From Metallyticus violacea (lineage: Eukaryota > Arthropoda > Insecta > Mantodea > Metallyticidae): a DNA stretch of 64,000 bases. Where the stretch lies: assembly GCA_030762175.1 (NCBI GenBank), contig CM060830.1, forward strand, positions 47,374,501 to 47,438,500. Reading direction: 5' to 3'. Numbering within the stretch: position 1 is the first letter of the stretch; the number at the start of each line of letters is the position of its first letter. This document shows, piece after piece, positions 12,542-22,326 of this stretch. The position numbers and the translations under genes were made by a program. The notes beneath the pieces were generated by a model. It saw only the letters and a list, made by a program, of their open reading frames with translations. It was not told where the DNA came from and searched no databases.

Positions 12542-14465
12542 CAGATGCTTTGATATGCCGCATGTTACCGTTATGAAATCGGCGATAATACTCATGAGGT
12601 GGTTAAAGATGACATGAAAATAAACACATTTCTTTAGATGCTCTGGCCAGGGAATCGGATATTCACAGATTTTCTCAAGTATTGCAAGTTGCATGCCTAC
12701 TAGACGAACTGATAACGATAGCTCATGGTGCAGTATAATTAGGAAAGAGATAAAAAGAAGATCCCGAATGGTGGTATCATATACATCATCCCTAGCTAAG
12801 AAAAGAGTTAAGTCGCAGCCCTGTGTCACTTATGGGATATGAAACGACGATTTAAGCGTGAAGGAGTGAATAGAGCCAAATACAACGCAACGTTAGAAGA
12901 GAAGCTGAAAACAGAGCCGTCGCAAGAGACTTTTCTCATAGCGTTCTTCCACTTCATGATCACGCACGCCCTCAAACCGCACCTACAATACTTGAGATAT
13001 AGTATTCTAGTTAAGTTGCTTGATATTATTGTTATCCATGAACAGAATTCTAGACTCTCCATTTCACAGCATTATTTTATTTGTTTTATATAAATATATT
13101 TCCTTTGGAAGCTAACATTATCCCATTACCCCTCTTTCTTGGCTACTGGTGGGGTGTTGGTACACCACCTTCGATCACTGAAGCCGCCAAGATGGAGGTA
13201 CACGACATCACTCCGGTCGGCCAACGCCTAGAGGAATCGTATTTTGGTTGTCCACGGTTACTTAAGAAAAAACAAAACTTAATTCTCTGTATTAAGAAGA
13301 GATGTAATTAATTGTTGCTAATAAAGCTAGTGAGTTGCTTTTTATTTGAGTTTTATTTGATATCTAGTATCTATGTTATTTTGCCGTCCTTTGAAGAAGT
13401 ATTCAAAGATTTTGCACTATTTTTCTTGTTTGTATTCATACCTTATTTCCAGACCTATAGCAACTTATGTGTTAGGTGGTGTTATTTAGTTACGTAAATA
13501 TTTTGTTATATGCAATATTTGAAACCATTCTCCTGTACAATGACTATATACTATTGATATTCATGTATGTTTATCTACCTTGGTAGAAACTATTTACTGT
13601 AGTTCCATTGATCGTTCTTTCTGCTTGCTATGTGTGTAGCTTTTTATGAAATAAGAATAAATATTGTATGATGGCAATGATTAAGTGAACAAACAATTAT
13701 TTATTCCTAATCAAGTGAGTAATGTGACATCATCTGGCGAGCGAGTTGTGTTGTGTTGCATTGGTTCATAGCATTATTTTTACGTAACGCTTATGATTTC
13801 CTCGTTGTTTCTTTTGTGCTCTCTATTCTTCGATATCCTTTCCTCTTGACACCCGTTTCGAGGAAACGACCATTGGTGGGGTGTAGGGGCAGAAAGGAAC
13901 AAGGAGGTCCTCACGTGACACTTATATTAAATTTTTTTTTCGAGTCCGCATTAAAGTAAGAGAGAGAAAAAAGAAACAGTGGTGGAAACGGTGGAGAAAA
14001 GAGAGCCTAAGGAGGTGGGGTGGGGTGGGATGGATGTCATCACCGCTACAACAACCGGAAATTTAATTTCGAAGAGTGCAACCTTTTATATAGGAAGGTT
14101 GTGCCACCTTCAGCGGAATCCTATCTGTTTTTATCCATGAACGGCATTCCTCTTGCGCGTTGCAATGCAAGGGGAGAAAGAAAATAAAAAGAATGGGAGA
14201 AAAAGACGAGGAGAAGAATGGACATTCCTTTGAAAGGAATCGGATATTCCAACCGGTACCATTTAATTCTTCAAATATCTGACAATGTCTTGCGCTAAGT
14301 ATTTCTGCAATCAACTTTCGAGCATTCTGAGTGTTTTCTCTCACTCCTTATCTCCCATATTTATGTGTTACTCATTACTGCTCCGGAATGGTGGAATTTA
14401 GTAAATTTTATTATATATCCAGACTACTTTTAAAAGCAGTAAGGCTTTAGATAGATATTTGCTGA
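12542..14465. other. Unannotated DNA
   Basis: No recognised gene. Notable local features are a GC-richer patch at 13130-13250 containing GCCGCCAAGATGGAGG, a G-rich stretch at 14010-14033 (several GG/GGGG runs) and a hairpin near 14081-14107 (CAACCTT..AAGGTTG). Open frames on both strands (12527-12829 minus, 12839-13093 plus, 14063-14344 minus) carry no motif I recognise. Confidence 0.4.
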
Positions 14466-14690
14466 TTTGTTTTGTACAGAAGATCTTTAACATAACAGGT
14501 CATCAGTGTCCTAATCAAACCAGGGCGTGAAACGGCCGACAAATTTTGCTCAGAGGCCTCTTTTTTCAGACTTGAGGTTCTTTTACATCCCGCAAAAGTA
14601 CAACACGGGACCCATGGCTTTATTTCTCTTCCGAAGAAAGCCATACTTAGGATTTTTACGCCCTGGCCGGGATACAAGAATTGGAAAAAC
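14466..14690 (-). mobile_element. SINE-A copy, truncated head
   Basis: Reads on the minus strand. The body signatures are present in reverse (GGTCATCAG, CGGCCGACAAATTTTGCTCA, GAGGCCTC, CGGGACCCATGG, CCATACTTAGGATTTTTACG). The tRNA-like head is mostly missing: only CCTGGCCGGG remains at its far end. I could not find a convincing target duplication. Confidence 0.85.
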
Positions 14691-15037
14691 ACAGTGGCAA
14701 CACACAAGTAAGGGGTTGTTTGTAGCATTGTTGGAAGAAAAACAGACTATTCAACGCACCCATTGTCGTTATTATAGATCTTAAAGATGGATGGGTACAA
14801 AAGTTTGGAATAGTTGTGTAAACGAATATAACCCTAATTTTTTTTTCTCAGCTTGTACGACGAACAGATCAAAAACTGAGGTAACGCGTGCTGAACGCAA
14901 ACCCAAGAATGTCATGAGTGTATACCTGAAGCATGTGGGAATGGTGTCTTTGCATATCGGACTTCGGCAAGGATGCGATCGTGTGGAGGAGGCGTCATGT
15001 ACAGGATACCCTGAGACTGCAGCACACTACGTAGAAC
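14691..15037. other. Unannotated DNA between two SINEs
   Basis: A 102-codon plus-strand frame (14791-15099) runs through this stretch into the following SINE and has no known motif. Nothing else is recognised. Confidence 0.4.
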
Positions 15038-15313
15038 TGATTCTCTCTCTGTATCTCTCTTTTCTTTTGAATGATGTTTACCCCCGTTTTTACTACTGAG
15101 GCACCACAGGCGGTGGACACTGATGATACATGAGATAAAATTATATATTGGGAAAGGACTTTTTTTTAAGGAAGGAATTATTCCAAGCCTACGTTTAGGG
15201 TAGCTCCCCGGCATTTGCCATTTATGAGGACTGAGGAAAACCTGGAAAAAACCTCCGTCAGGAAGTCCGTGCCTTAACGACCTCGGCCACCCGTGGCGGT
15301 GATTCTCTCTCTG
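15038..15313 (-). mobile_element. SINE-B copy with internal deletion and target duplication
   Basis: Second tRNA-derived SINE family, minus strand. It shares GCACCACAGGCGGTGGACAC, GATATATTGGGAAAGGA, CCCCGGCATTTGCC, GACTGAGGAAAACCTGGAAA and the tRNA-like head GGCCGAGGTCGTTAAGGC (reverse of 15271-15294) with the copy at 31.2 kb. About 50 bases covering the B box are missing relative to that copy: the sequence goes straight from AACCTCCGTCAGG to AAGTCCGTGCC. A 14-bp target duplication, TGATTCTCTCTCTG, flanks it at 15038-15051 and 15300-15313. Confidence 0.92.
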
Positions 15314-16509
15314 CTGGAGGTGCTTAAAAGATGGGAAATCCTTTGGTTAAAAAGGAATGCCTATTATATTTGTAAAACACTTGCTTATGCATTGCAAAGT
15401 TATACCGCGTTGGGATTCTTATCGTTAAGATCTGAATTTATATGTAATATCAAGATGTGTAATTTGTGCATTGCTATGTAATAAAAGCAAGAAAAAGATT
15501 TTATGTCAGAAGATTGTGCAATAATAAAAACAGAAATTAATGTTGGATTATCACTGAAGCATTTAAATCATAAATTAATAAAATTATGTCTGTATTATTG
15601 TAACTGATACTTTTTTACGTTATATTGATGGGCAGCTAATTATCCGTTACTGTTAAAGACTTTCAGCGGTCATTGTTTATTACTGTTTCCTAATACTCTT
15701 TTGAATGCTGAAAGTGACAACAAATTTCAAGAAATGCATTTTTTCTGAAACGATATCAAAAAGAGAATCTTATTTCCCTGCGCTGAGATTTCTACACACT
15801 GCGATGAAAATGAGAATATCGTGGATTCCCTTCTCCCAAATATGTGGAATTTATTTAACACCTTCTGTCCGACATCTCTTTGCACTTTTGCGTTTATATC
15901 CTCGACAATATCCATCAAATCTTGTAAACAAACCCCTAACACTCTCCAATTGCTCGATACTGTCAGCGATAAAACAGAAATTTCTGTTAATGTATGCAAA
16001 GGAACTAACATTGAAATAATTTTAGACCCACAGAGAGAAATTCTTATAGAAATTAGTTTACAAAAGATTTTACTAAAATTGTCATTTTAGAACTTCATAG
16101 CCCGCCAGGCAAGTATTTCATCTTGTTTGAACTAACTGGGTGCTGGGTAATAAACATTGCATGCGTTGCGAAGTTTAAATAGAAATTTTGCTTGCTGTCG
16201 ATGCCAGTTTACTCTTTTATTGACAATATACTGTAGTTCGCGAGATGCAAATATGTTATTTTGTTATCTCCATAGATATATAAAGTATCTTCAATGCAGA
16301 AGCAGCTTTCAACGTGTACTCTGCAGTGCCTGAATTCAATACTAGTATGTTTTGCTTTTTGAACAACCTCAGGTCATAGTATTTATAAATCACGCCACCA
16401 CGTTTGTATACATTAGAACAGATTAGAAAGGACTTACAAGGTTCTTCTGAACGATTTTCAAACGATGAAAACGGTCATGTAGCTTTCTAATTGTTGGCCA
16501 CAGTTTACC
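15314..16509. other. Unannotated DNA with a possible decayed coding patch
   Basis: Mostly featureless. Between about 15727 and 16090 both strands stay open. The minus-strand frame (16011 to 15727) reads LQDLMDIVEDINAKVQ then KVLNKFHIFG, faintly like the helical linker of hAT-type (ZBED5/GTF2IRD2-like) transposase relatives. The match is too weak for a call. Confidence 0.3.
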
Positions 16510-16836
16510 TCAAGAATACAGCGGAACTCTGGAACTTATTCCAAAGAATATCGCAGTTATGACAAACATCTCTGAATAATTTACTTCTTCCGTTGAAAGA
16601 GTATTTATATCCTCTTTGAGTAAGAAGCCATTTCTTTTTAAATTTACGTAATGGCTTGTTGTGCATGTATAAAGCACTACATATATTAATCTAGATGTGA
16701 CTTCAGTTTTTCCATCACCGTAGTAAATGCATCGTCCATCACCAGCCATGTTTTTAGTTTTGCAGAAAGCAACAACACTATCGGATCCATTATCATTGAA
16801 CCCAGTACATATTTTCGATAACGAACGATTTGTCAT
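16510..16836 (-). CDS. Unrecognised open frame, 108 codons
   Basis: Open frame MTNRSLSK..VPLYS on the minus strand. It is less AT-biased in amino-acid use than most frames here (for example KNMAGDGRCIYYGDGKTEV). I recognise no domain. No clear signal peptide, splice context or promoter is visible. It may be a fragment of a decayed element or a chance frame; real coding potential is unproven. Confidence 0.15.
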   Translation of the reverse strand: MTNRSLSKICTGFNDNGSDSVVAFCKTKNMAGDGRCIYYGDGKTEVTSRLIYVVLYTCTTSHYVNLKRNGFLLKEDINTLSTEEVNYSEMFVITAIFFGISSRVPLYS

Positions 16837-16875
16837 ACCTTACCATACCTTCAGAAGTTAAAGAAAACACTGACT

Positions 16876-17361
16876 TTGATTTTTTCGTGGTTTCCCCTTG
16901 TATCTAAGGCGAAAAGTTGTCATTTCATTACAAACAACAGTTACAGGTCCGGTAGCGTCAGGCGAGGTAGGCTGGTGCCTTGTGGTGCTACGATGGCATG
17001 CTTATTCTATCATTTAGTTGAATCTACACTTAGTCCCTTCGGGCTACCTTTGTGGTGCACAGGGGACCGCCAGTGTCTGGGACTTAATAACTCAGGAAGC
17101 GTTAGAGATTCTGCCATGGTCGAGTGTCGCCCCCTCGGATTCCTAGTCACCAGATGTTTACTCCTGGAGATACTCCCTGCGGCCTCGGAGCGCAAACCCT
17201 CTTCTGTAAGCGTGGGGATGTACAATATCAAACTTGTACGTCCATTGCAGAAGAACCACCGACATTCTGGAGCAGGTACGACTCTTTTAAAACCAGTCAC
17301 AAAAAGTGATACAATAAATACAAAAAGTCTTGGTGATCAAAATTACGCACCGAGTTCTTAA
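16876..17361 (+). CDS. Unrecognised open frame, 161 codons, in GC-rich island
   Basis: One of the longest non-simple-repeat frames in the window, MIFSWFPL..NYAPSS. Positions 16960-17300 are distinctly GC-richer than the flanks, and overlapping frames are open on the minus strand (17300 to 17010) and in another plus frame. That pattern is typical of GC-rich repeat DNA rather than of a single gene. No domain, catalytic motif or transmembrane pattern was recognised. It could be a remnant of a retroelement untranslated region or an old exon. Confidence 0.2.
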   Translation: MIFSWFPLVSKAKSCHFITNNSYRSGSVRRGRLVPCGATMACLFYHLVESTLSPFGLPLWCTGDRQCLGLNNSGSVRDSAMVECRPLGFLVTRCLLLEILPAASERKPSSVSVGMYNIKLVRPLQKNHRHSGAGTTLLKPVTKSDTINTKSLGDQNYAPSS

Positions 17362-17365
17362 TTAT

Positions 17366-19039
17366 AGATTTTAATAATATAATATTTTAAATTATTCATA
17401 TAAAATCATTGGTTTACCCTTGTTATTTTTATTAAAACAAAATACATATTTTCAGTCGTAAAAATGTTTTTCATTTATATTATCTGAATGAATTTAATTC
17501 AGAATATTAAATTATGTTAAGCTCGAAGCTTAAACGTACTTTAACCACTTATTCATAAACCCAAAACACCAGCAATTATATAAAAACATGACCTAAGAGT
17601 TGGCTTTTTCAAACAATTGGATATAACTGATTACCTCACAACAGTATGTGGCGGAGTCACTATTTATTTCGTCAGGAGCAATAATCAAAGTCACTCCAAG
17701 TTCTTTAAGAACACTTTATTCAAACTTTGACCATCACCCAGATGTCGTGAAGTTAACAGTTTTCACTAAAGACGAACAATCAGCAATTTTCTTTTCTATG
17801 ATCCAGAAGAAAACACCGGAGGCGTTCCATACAAAACAGCACTGGTGTTTAACTGGGGCAAAGTGCGTAGGAACAAACTGAGAAGTTCAAAAGCATCTTT
17901 AGATTATATAAAGCCGATTATTATTCTCAACCTTTCTTTACTACAAGCCGAAAGTTGTGGTATCATGTTTCCAGAGGGACAACAGTGACACAATGTAAAT
18001 ATCAATGGGCAAACGTAGAACACTAGTATAACGGTGATAGTAAATTGATCATCCTCTATTTAAAAAATTTGAACACACATTTCGAATCGTTCTAATTATG
18101 TTAGAAGTTTCCTTTTTCTAATGTAAATAAGAGTAGATACAAAATTATTAACGTCACTGGCATTCATTTATTTATTTCCACATGTTTGGAAATCTACCCA
18201 CACACATTTGTATTAATTATGAACTGATTGTAGCCACATTGTGTAATATATACAGTAAAGCAATTAAAAAGCGTCTAAAACTTTGTTAAATAATAAGTTT
18301 TAAGGACGTAAAAATCACGAGCACAAGTCCTCCGTGGGGGGAAGGGCCACGGTACGTATGTGAGATGCCTCGGCATTTCACGTCCAAGTAATACCTTAGT
18401 ATCAGACTAGATGGCACAAGCTTTGGCTGATCTCCCATACTTCTGACATCTGTCGGTGCTAGCTGTAACTTGTTCATATGGTCAACCAGAACCGGAATGG
18501 ACAACCGGTGATAAGATGAAATGCCCTAGAGAAAGAGATAAGCTGAGCGTATCCACATTGTATAATAAGTATTATAGAACAATCGAAAAATCATTTCAAA
18601 TTCATCCTCATCAAGTTATTAAGTTAGGAAGAGTGTTAAAACCACTAATATAAAATGTTTAATAATGGAAATTTTATTATTTTTAATATTATTATCCTTA
18701 GCAGCAGCAGCAGTTAGTTTCACATCCTTAAACCTTTATGGTTGGCTTAATGCATTAGTGACAGTGCAAATGCCTCAGGGATATAAAATGCTAAAGCTGC
18801 CTGAAGAATAAGGAAAAGTTCTGAATAAAATTTTCATCCAAACAACTTGACCCAGCTTCGAAACCAATCTACAGCGTGAGAAGCAAACACTTTACCCACA
18901 GTGACTACAAGGAATTTCTTTTACACGCTTATTGATAACTAAATGTATATGTTTTCGTTACAATAAAATAAAAAATGTATTTGTTGATAATATTATTAAC
19001 CCTCGACATATTCTTATTTCTGATATAGTTGTGCAAGTA
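17366..19039. other. Unannotated AT-rich DNA
   Basis: No gene or repeat recognised. A 77-codon plus frame at 17648-17881 and a minus frame at 18504-18286 have no motif. A short (CAG)n lies near 18703. Confidence 0.45.
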
Positions 19040-19172
19040 TATCTGAAATGAACACAGCTGAGCGGAAGTTACAACTGCAATCATTTACTTATCTGATAAG
19101 GTATGACACCAGATAAGGGTTATGTGAAAGTGATAATCCTTATCGGCGAGGCCGCAAAGTTATGATCCTATC
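19040..19172 (-). mobile_element. Mariner 5' end fragment, same family as 58.3-59.6 kb
   Basis: Read on the minus strand, this segment matches the left end of the mariner at 58321-59580. Shared landmarks, in plus-strand order, are ATCTGAA.TGAACACAGC, ACACCAGATAAGGGTT, GATAATCCTTATC and GCGAGGCCG.AAA.TTATG. Both copies keep an inverted pair (AGATAAGG and CCTTATCT) inside the terminal region. Only about 130 bases are left and no transposase frame is present. Confidence 0.8.
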
Positions 19173-19960
19173 CTCTTATATACAAAACAAAAAAGATTCG
19201 TAAATTATCTTGTTCGTTTCATATGCATCGCAAAGCAATTTTATCTTGAAACTTGCGACTGAGCTGTTAACAGACTGGGGCTGTTTATCTCAAATTGACA
19301 TGTTTATACTTTCCATCATCCCTGAAAGTTTGTATCTTCTGCATGGAGACCCCCGGTTTCTGTGCTTAATTATGGAACTTCGAAGCGAAAGTCTAATTAT
19401 CAGATGTTTTAATTTTATCCCTGTGAACTGATAAACGTTCAATATATTGTAACATATAAAACGCATTATTAGGTCTCGATATGCTATTTAGAGGAAAGGA
19501 AAACTTGTAACAAGAAAGAGGTAGTAGCCATTTGTGAAAACAGTTCTGACTTCACCACTCCGCTCATCATTTCGCAGTATATTGCAAAAACGCTTTGAGT
19601 AAACGGTAGAGACCAAGGCCCCAATAGTGACCAAAAAACAGGGAAATCGAGAATGGCCTCCTGGCCTGGACAGTAGTAAATTAGGAACCGCAGATCTGTG
19701 AAATCTAGATATGCTCTCTTAACGTCCCGTCTGATTCTAACTTTCTGCTCTAATATCTCAAGTAAAAATCAAAATATGCACAAAACATGAACAAAAGTAA
19801 ACAGAAATATCCATTTTTCACCATAGCAGAAAGCGTAAAATTCTTGAGCGTACCTCATACAATATGGAGAAGTTTGTTGACATTCCTACAGGATATAAAC
19901 GTACAGGGTGGAGTAGCCAATTCATAAAAAGTAAAAATTAATTTGGGGATAAAAATTGTG
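19173..19960. other. Unannotated AT-rich DNA
   Basis: No feature recognised. The 73-codon frame at 19210-19431 has no motif. Confidence 0.4.
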
Positions 19961-19964
19961 AAAC

Positions 19965-20262
19965 ACTAGGTCGGGAATCACTATCAGAGAGATGCAAAAC
20001 AGCAAGGATATTGTCTATATACAGACCATATACAAATAAAATGCATGGAGGAATATCACAACTAGGTTAGAAAAATCAACATAATATGGAAGGAATATCC
20101 TAGTTAAAAATCAATTGAAAGCAATGGACGTAGGTAAATTCTCTTTCGTAAATAAAGCCATAAATGGCTGGAATGAGGGTTGTCCAGAATTGAAATGATA
20201 TAAAAGTAACCTAAAATTTTATGTTTACAAACATTTCATTGATATGAATGTAATTACTATTC
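19965..20262 (+). pseudogene. LINE ORF2 3'-terminal remnant
   Basis: The plus strand gives RESLSERCKTARILSIYRPY and then, after frameshifts, VGKFSFVNKAINGWNEG. Many insect non-LTR retrotransposons end their reverse-transcriptase ORF with a pattern like RRxxARICALYKxYTG..AW and later TDVGKFAFINRTIKDWNQLP. The order and spacing match. Only the C-terminal tail of the polyprotein is left, with no catalytic residues. The coding tail is followed closely by a SINE-A. Family level (Jockey/CR1-like group) is inference. Confidence 0.7.
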
Positions 20263-20346
20263 CAAATTAAGATTTTCCCGAACTACTAGAAATGTTGTTT
20301 AACTTATTACATTCAATTGACTAGCTTCGCTTAGCTTGTTTATATT

Positions 20347-20653
20347 ATTATTTAAGCTTTTTTATTTTATTTATGAACGCTCTTTAACATATCAGATCAT
20401 CAGCGTCCCATTCAACCTAGGGCGTGAAACGGCCGACAAATTTTGCTCAGAGGCCTCTCAGGTTTGATGTTCTTTTTCGTGCCGTAAATGTACAACACGG
20501 GATCCACGGCTTTACTTCCCTTCCGAAGGAAGCCATACTTAGGATTTTTACGCCCGAAAAAATTAATCGGTCCTGGCCGGGTTCGAACCCGAGTTCTTGG
20601 GTTTAGAAGGCAAGTATGGTAACCACTACACCACCAGGACCGACATTATTTAA
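20347..20653 (-). mobile_element. SINE-A copy, full length, best-preserved tRNA head
   Basis: Minus-strand copy flanked by a 9-bp duplication, ATTATTTAA (20347-20355 and 20645-20653). The tRNA-like head occupies 20641 to 20569, exactly 73 nt. Its two ends GGTCCTG and CAGGACC can pair over 7 bp like an acceptor stem, with an A-box-like GGTGTAGTGGTTACC and a B box GGTTCGAACCC. The anticodon arm is not canonical, so this is a tRNA-derived promoter, not a working tRNA gene. About 15 bases between AGGCCTC and GTTTGATGTTC are missing relative to other copies. Confidence 0.93.
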
Positions 20654-21749
20654 TCCGATAAGTGTTTAGGCCCAAATATATTGAATTATATTTAATAAAA
20701 TAAATAATTTTGCAAATGTATTAAGTTAATGTGAAAAGTTAAGTTGACATGTATTTAATTAATTTGACGTATTTAACTAGGTTGATGTATACCTAACTAG
20801 ATTGTCTTGTTTTCAATTTGGTTAAATGTATTTAATTATGTTAACTGGTATGAAAATATGTGTAAAATTTAGAGACAGTGATGTGAAAAAACACTACTAT
20901 GCCTGTAAAAGACAGCCTAAGACATCGACCGTATTTTTTGGTGACTTTTGTCACAGACAGTCCAGTAGTTCAAACGAGGAAATATTTAAAAACGTGAATA
21001 AAAAGTCTGTCACCCAGGAGATGCACAACTAAGCGAATTCTTAACCACGTTGAATTTCTTTTAATAAAAATGAATATAAAATCCAAAATAGACCTTATTA
21101 ATTAACGAAATTAAATACGTTATGACATTTGTATGGTATTAGGGGAACAAAATCAGAATCCTTGCAAGCTATAAGTATCACAAATGAGAAACTATATTTT
21201 TAGAATTATCATTATTATTGTTGAAATTAAACCGCAAAAATTAATTATAAACTATTAATTAAATTAAATGTAATCCCAATGATAAAGAAGCTATATATCA
21301 ACAAGGTTACATGTTTAAATGTAGCCAAGTTAATATCATCTTTACATTCCCTAAAATAGAGAAAAATAATAGAAAGTTTCGAGTTACATTCCGTATTTAA
21401 GATGATTATGTTCATATGTTTCAATTAAACAAAAACATGTTACCATTCAGAAACAATCACAATGTACAAAGCAAATAAAACAATCGAAAGTTACATCGAT
21501 TTTCATTGACTTTGAAATTAAATTTAAATTTATTGTAAAAACATGTAATGCAATCGTTTACTAACGATTATTATAGAGCGCTCTTACATACAAATATATT
21601 TCTCACACAAACATCATTAATTTACATTTACTATCTTCATGGTGATGCTTTTGCTAAATATAAAACATAAGGATCATTAAAAATAAATATAATATGCTGA
21701 ATTAATTTGTTCTTTCATTTTAAAACAATATAGAGAATATTATATGCAA
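20654..21749. other. Unannotated, very AT-rich DNA
   Basis: Only short chance frames; no feature recognised. Confidence 0.5.
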
Positions 21750-22326
21750 GAGCGCTTTTTAAATTTCAAGTACACACCTATTTTTATGGTGCAATTTTCC
21801 TAATTTTCGGAAACTGTTTTTTTTATTTAAAGGGCATATTTCGAATTTTGTGTGAAGAAACAAATATTGGTGCCACTAGAGCGATTTTTAAGTTTTGAGT
21901 TTCAGGTAAACCCCCACTCCTAATAGCCCAATTTTCCATATTTTGAGAAAATATAAGTTTTTATTTTATTTATATATATGATATATATAGAGTTTCGTTT
22001 ACAAAACAAATATTAATGACGCTAGAGCGATTTTTAAGTTGGGTTTCAGATAAATCCCCCCTCCTAATAGTTTCATTTCACTATATTTCAGAAACTATTT
22101 TTCTTATTTTATTTAAATGGTATGTACCACTTACTTTTAAAACATTTAAAACTGCGACTGCTAGAGCGATTCTTAAATTTCGCTTTAACCCGCATTAGTT
22201 TTTCAGGTATAACCTCACTACTAATCACTCGATTGCCCTGATATTTGAATACAGCGTTTATCAATTTATTTTAAAGAAACCTCCACTGTTTGGTTGAATT
22301 AAAGCAAAAATTGCGACCGCTAGAGC
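21750..22326. repeat. Four-unit tandem repeat, 128-159 bp period
   Basis: Each unit starts with GAGCG(A/C)TTTTTAA-type sequence, at 21750, 21879, 22025 and 22164; a fifth start is truncated at 22323. Three of the unit junctions read GC(C/G)ACTAGAGCG or close variants (GACGCTAGAGCG, GACTGCTAGAGCG, GACCGCTAGAGC). Within units, CCCCC(A/C)CTCCTAATAG, ATTTTC..ATTTT and AAACAAATATT recur. Units are strongly diverged, so the array is old. Small satellite-like cluster; no coding potential. Confidence 0.75.

Noticed and set aside
14010..14033. G-quadruplex regulatory element
   Set aside because: Runs of GG and GGGG exist, but fewer than four GGG runs are available; too weak to list as a regulatory feature.
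17010..17300. Minus-strand 96-codon frame as a gene
   Set aside because: It overlaps the longer opposite-strand frame in GC-rich DNA; no motif supports either, and only the island is reported.
20569..20641. Possible genuine tRNA gene (73 nt, 7-bp acceptor stem, A and B boxes)
   Set aside because: The anticodon arm does not fold canonically, and the sequence continues into the SINE-A body with target duplications; it is a SINE head.
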